Below, piece by piece: positions 61,465-64,000 of a stretch of 64,000 bases of DNA. The position numbers were made by a program, and so were the translations under genes. Numbering within the stretch: position 1 is the stretch's first letter; the number at the start of each line of letters is the position of its first letter. The notes under the pieces are model-generated. The model searched no databases, was not told the DNA's origin, and saw nothing but the letters and a program-made list of their open reading frames with translations. Origin of the DNA: Rhizobiales bacterium UBA3584 (lineage in GTDB: Bacteria; Pseudomonadota; Alphaproteobacteria; Rhizobiales; Devosiaceae); the NCBI GenBank assembly GCA_002375765.1, contig DFMV01000018.1, forward strand, positions 27,650-91,649, given 5' to 3'.

Positions 61465-62471
61465 GCTGCCGTCATGGTTCTCGTTGTCCGTTCAGGCCGA
61501 TGTGGATGTTCTTCTCCACGGTAAAGGTGGTCAGTTCGTCCAGACATTCCTCGCGGCCGATGCCCATATTCTTGACGCCGCCGAAAGCGGCGCCGAGAAA
61601 ATGCTTCGCGACCTCGTTGATCCCGACGAAGCCAGCCTCTACGCGCATCGCGGTGCGGTGCACCTTGCTGATTTCGCGCGCGCCATATCGAGCAGGTAAG
61701 GCCGTATTCCAGCGCGTTGACCTGCTCGGTCATCACCGCTTCGTCGTCCCAACGTCGCACGCCGAGGTCGGGGCCGAATATTTCCTGGCGCGCGATCCGC
61801 ATCGACGGCGTCACGTCGGCGAAGATTGTGTGCTCGAGGTAATAACCGCCGGCCAGGCGGTCGTCGTCGGTCGCCTGGCCGTGTCGGGATGCCCGGCTTG
61901 ACTCCGCCGGCGACTTCATGATCACCGAATTGCCGGCAGCCACCGGCGCGGCGATCTTGCCTGTGCAGAACATAAAAGGATGATTGAAGGCGATGATCCG
62001 CGCGATGAGGCCGAGCGGCTGACGCATGGAGAAATTCACCGCGTGCGGTCCCATCGGGATCGACGCGCCTTTAATCTCGGTCACAAGACCGGCGAAGAAT
62101 TCGAGTTGCGCTGCGACGATATTGGCGTCGGCGATCATCTCCGTCACCGGATTGCCGCAGTTTGCGACGTCGATCGTGGCAAGGTCGCGCGCATTCGCCC
62201 TAAGCAGTCGCGCGACCTCCTTGAGAATGCGTGCGCGTTCCAGGGGAGCGACGTCGCGCCAGACCGGAAATCCCGCCTTGGCCGCGGCGACCGCACGGTC
62301 GACGTCCGCATTCCTGGCCTCGGCGAGGCGGCCAGCACGATGCCGCGGCCGGGGTCGAACGTATCGATGGACGAACTGTGGAGTGGCGAATGCCAGTCGC
62401 TCCATAGAAGAAGGATCGATGCTCCGGCAGAATTTGGTCCAGAACTTCTCACGACGTCTCTTGCCGACCAC
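61431..62471 (-). pseudogene. Aldehyde dehydrogenase with internal deletion and frameshift
   Basis: N-terminal ALDH sequence is clear (DVDRAVAAAKAGFPVWRDVAPLERARILKEVARLLRAN ... PLGLIARIIAFNHPFMF ... GNSVIMKSPAESS), then it jumps directly to late sequence (DRLAGGYYLEHTIFADVTPSMRIARQEIFGPDL). The roughly 150 residues between, with the catalytic glutamate and cysteine, are gone. After NALEYGLTCSIW the frame shifts: the true C-terminus (EAGFVGINEV, FGGVKNMGIGREECLDELTTFTVEKNIHI) is in another frame at 61,472-61,663. It cannot be an active enzyme. Confidence 0.85.
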
Positions 62472-62770
62472 CTTGCATGATGCGCTCCGCCCAGCTCCTT
62501 AACCTATCCCTAGAGTGTCAGCCTTCCGTTGTCGATAACATTGCGCATTCCCACCCGTTCCAATCGTTATGCGAAGAAATGATTAGGCTGCGAAGTATCT
62601 GCAATTCTTGAAGGAGCGTGGCGCTGCTTGCCTCGCACATCTGGTGGTTTGGCGTCTCCGAGTTAGACCGCTGAAGCAGTAGTTCGAGCAGTGGGGAATA
62701 ACAGAACCGTTTCCGGCGACGCAAGTGTTCGCATATGTTCTCGCACGTTGTGTGCGAACGCGGTAGCCTA
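62472..62770. other. Non-coding stretch before the IS5 element
   Basis: I see no gene on either strand in these 300 bp. The long minus-strand frame that crosses it is a shadow of the IS5 transposase. It may be the remainder of the aldehyde dehydrogenase promoter region or older debris. Confidence 0.5.
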
Positions 62771-63585
62771 GGCCCTGTTGACATAAGTCGGCATCCATAA
62801 CTTCGCAGCGGCGAGAGCCAGGAAGCCCAGGAAAGAGACGGCGGTCTTGTCGTATCTGGTTGCGATACGCCGGAACTGCTTGAGCTTGTTGAACATGCGC
62901 TCGACGCGGTTGCGGTCCTTGTATGCCCGGAAGTCGCAGGTGATGGCCTGCTTGCGGTTGGCCTTTGGCGGGATGACCGGCAGTATCCCCTTGAGTAGCA
63001 GGCTGGCGCGGACGTCGTCGCTGTCATAGCCCTTGTCAGCCAGCATGAGCCTGGGCTTGGCAACCGGCAAGGCGATCAGGTCACCGACCGCTTTGTAGTC
63101 GGAGGTCTCGCCGCCTGTGAGGATAAAGCCAAGAGGGCGTCCCTGACCGTCTGCGCGGGCGTGGATTTTGCTCGTAAAGCCGCCGCGGCTTCGACCAAAA
63201 CCCTCCTTATGAGTCCCCCTTTTGCGCCCGCTGCCTGAGAGTGGCCGCGCACTGTGGTGCTGTCGATCATGTGCTGCCAGTCGTCGGTGAGCCCGAGTTC
63301 GACCAGCGTTTCCAGCAAGGCATCCCAGACGCCTTGTTCGGCCCAGCGCCGGAACCGAACATAGACCGAGTTCCACTTGCCATAGCGCTCATGCATGTCG
63401 CGCCAAGGGCAGCCGACACGCAACACATAAAGCATGCCATTCAGAAAGCGGCGGTTGTCCTGGGCGGGTCGAGACCATCGACCGCGCTCGGACGGCAACA
63501 GCGCCCCCACCAGTGCCCACTCATTATCCGTCAGATCGCCACGAGCCAAAAATGCCTCCATGAAAGGAAGCCTTGAATCAGTCAC
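62768..63585 (-). CDS. IS5-family transposase, two overlapping frames
   Basis: OrfA frame (63,585 down to about 63,236): LTDNEWALVGALLPSERGRWSRPAQDNRRFLNGMLYVLRVGCPWRDMHERYGKWNSVYVRFRRW, with the first catalytic aspartate in HMIDSTTVRGHSQAAGAKGG. OrfB frame (about 63,236 to 62,768): GRSRGGFTSKIHARADGQGRPLGFILTGGE, second aspartate in MLADKGYDSDDV and glutamate in YKDRNRVERMFNKLKQFRRIATRYDK. The frames join at the run AAAAGGGGG, a likely programmed -1 slip as in the IS427 group. The stop lies in the flanking TA. Confidence 0.88.
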
Positions 63586-63620
63586 GCGGCGATTTGGGAA
63601 TCCCTTTTGTCAACAGGACC
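62771..63620 (-). mobile_element. IS5-family element (IS427-type)
   Basis: An 850-bp element with 13-bp terminal inverted repeats, GGCCCTGTTGACA at 62771-62783 and the complement of GGTCCTGTTGACA at 63608-63620 (12 of 13 match). It is flanked by TA on both sides, consistent with a 2-bp TA target duplication. It holds the two overlapping transposase frames described separately and appears complete. Confidence 0.85.
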
Positions 63621-64000
63621 TAATTGTAGTCACTCAGCGAGAGCTGTGCTGCCGTTGAGAGGCGCTCTGCAGCCGGGTTCACATTTCGGCTTTTGCCAAC
63701 ATGACAAATTTGCCGAACCGCATGGTGGGCCGTGTCACACCTTCGCAGGTCGCCTTCGGTATCCGTCACGTCAGACGTAATGGCGAGGGGTCGACACCGA
63801 TGATCCGGAGAGCCCGTATCTGTGCATGCGCCTCGAGCAGGCCACAGTGATTGAGACCGGATCAGCGAACTGCCATCAAGGCCATGCAGAAATCGAACGC
63901 TGCAACACAAAGGGCCGGACAGATGACCGCAGCGACCAAATGCTGTAATGTTCAGTCAAACCAGAGCAAAAGGTGTGGCACCTGCAGGTGCAAAGGTGTG
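63621..64000. other. Right end of window, no supported gene
   Basis: I find no frame with convincing protein character in these 380 bp. The short frames present lack ribosome sites and domain features. The last 30 bases contain a small repeat of GGTGTGGCACC and AAGGTGTG. The island continues past the window. Confidence 0.5.

Larger units (their letters stand above)
42405..64000. mobile_element. Genomic island inserted at tRNA-Gly (right end outside window)
   Basis: The region starts at the tRNA-Gly remnant and changes character at once: an IS3 split by an IS110, a complete aromatic catabolic cluster with its own regulator, then broken genes and a third IS. No backbone-like gene order reappears before 64,000. 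No integrase or conjugation gene is visible in this part, so the element may be defective or have these genes nearer its right end. The stretch 42,448-42,564 holds no gene. Confidence 0.6.

Noticed and set aside
63621..63910. 96-codon minus-strand frame at the right end
   Set aside because: Arg/Cys/Ser-rich random-looking product with no ribosome site; it begins in non-coding sequence beside the IS5 element.
1..64000. CRISPR arrays, rRNA genes and prophage structural genes
   Set aside because: No spaced direct-repeat array, rRNA-like sequence or phage structural or packaging gene was seen anywhere in the window.

Overview
The window looks like chromosome from an alphaproteobacterium of the order Hyphomicrobiales, probably a Devosia/Pelagibacterium-like genus (inference). 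Supporting signs are the class I lysyl-tRNA synthetase, the rhizobial-type L-rhamnose locus (rhaRSTPQ/K with the fused rhaD), the ligase-associated helicase/PdeM pair, GC-rich codon use, and several copies of a RIME-like palindromic repeat.

Positions 1-42.4 kb look like a stable chromosome backbone. 1-12.9 kb holds housekeeping genes: a TauE/SafE exporter with its TIGR02186 partner, DNA-damage helicase and PdeM, a YdfG-like SDR, a MATE pump, pyrD, an S24-type regulator, a DUF2975/XRE pair, lysS and a TerB-like protein. 13-19.3 kb holds a periplasmic binding protein, a membrane glycosyltransferase, a FemAB/CelD-type acetyltransferase, an FKBP isomerase and small membrane or acidic proteins. 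19.3-22.7 kb is a glutaryl-CoA module: CaiB/BaiF CoA-transferase, glutaryl-CoA dehydrogenase and a divergent LysR. 23.0-33.8 kb is a complete L-rhamnose locus with two divergent operons: rhaD-rhaI-mutarotase leftward, and rhaR, the ABC importer rhaSTPQ and the kinase rhaK rightward. 33.8-40.4 kb is a translationally coupled terminal-oxidase operon: CtaG, a triheme cytochrome c, CoxII with a fused cytochrome c domain, a Na+/Ca2+ exchanger family protein, fused CoxI-CoxIII and a small membrane protein. A MetE-like methyltransferase closes the backbone.

At 42,405-42,447 lies the 3' half only of a tRNA-Gly on the minus strand. Everything to the right, to the end of the window, has the character of a genomic island inserted at that tRNA. 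It starts with an IS3 element (ACGT target duplication visible) split by an IS110/IS1111 element. It then carries a phthalate-type catabolic cluster: a MarR regulator; homologues of 4,5-dihydroxyphthalate decarboxylase, dihydrodiol dehydrogenase, oxygenase reductase and Rieske oxygenase; a TAXI-TRAP importer; and a secreted alpha/beta-hydrolase. Three intergenic regions of this cluster share an operator-like sequence of the form TTAGCTTCCTAA, so oxygenase, importer and hydrolase look like one regulon. The predicted logic is extracellular or periplasmic release of an aromatic acid, TRAP uptake, and conversion to a protocatechuate-type product; no ring-cleavage genes are visible here.

From 56.7 kb onward the island is decaying: a frameshifted FAA-hydrolase gene, an intact DHA2-type MFS pump, a 5'-truncated meta-cleavage-type hydrolase, an IS110 remnant, a DMT transporter, an internally deleted aldehyde dehydrogenase and an IS5-family element. 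The right end of the island and any intact tRNA-Gly lie outside the window.
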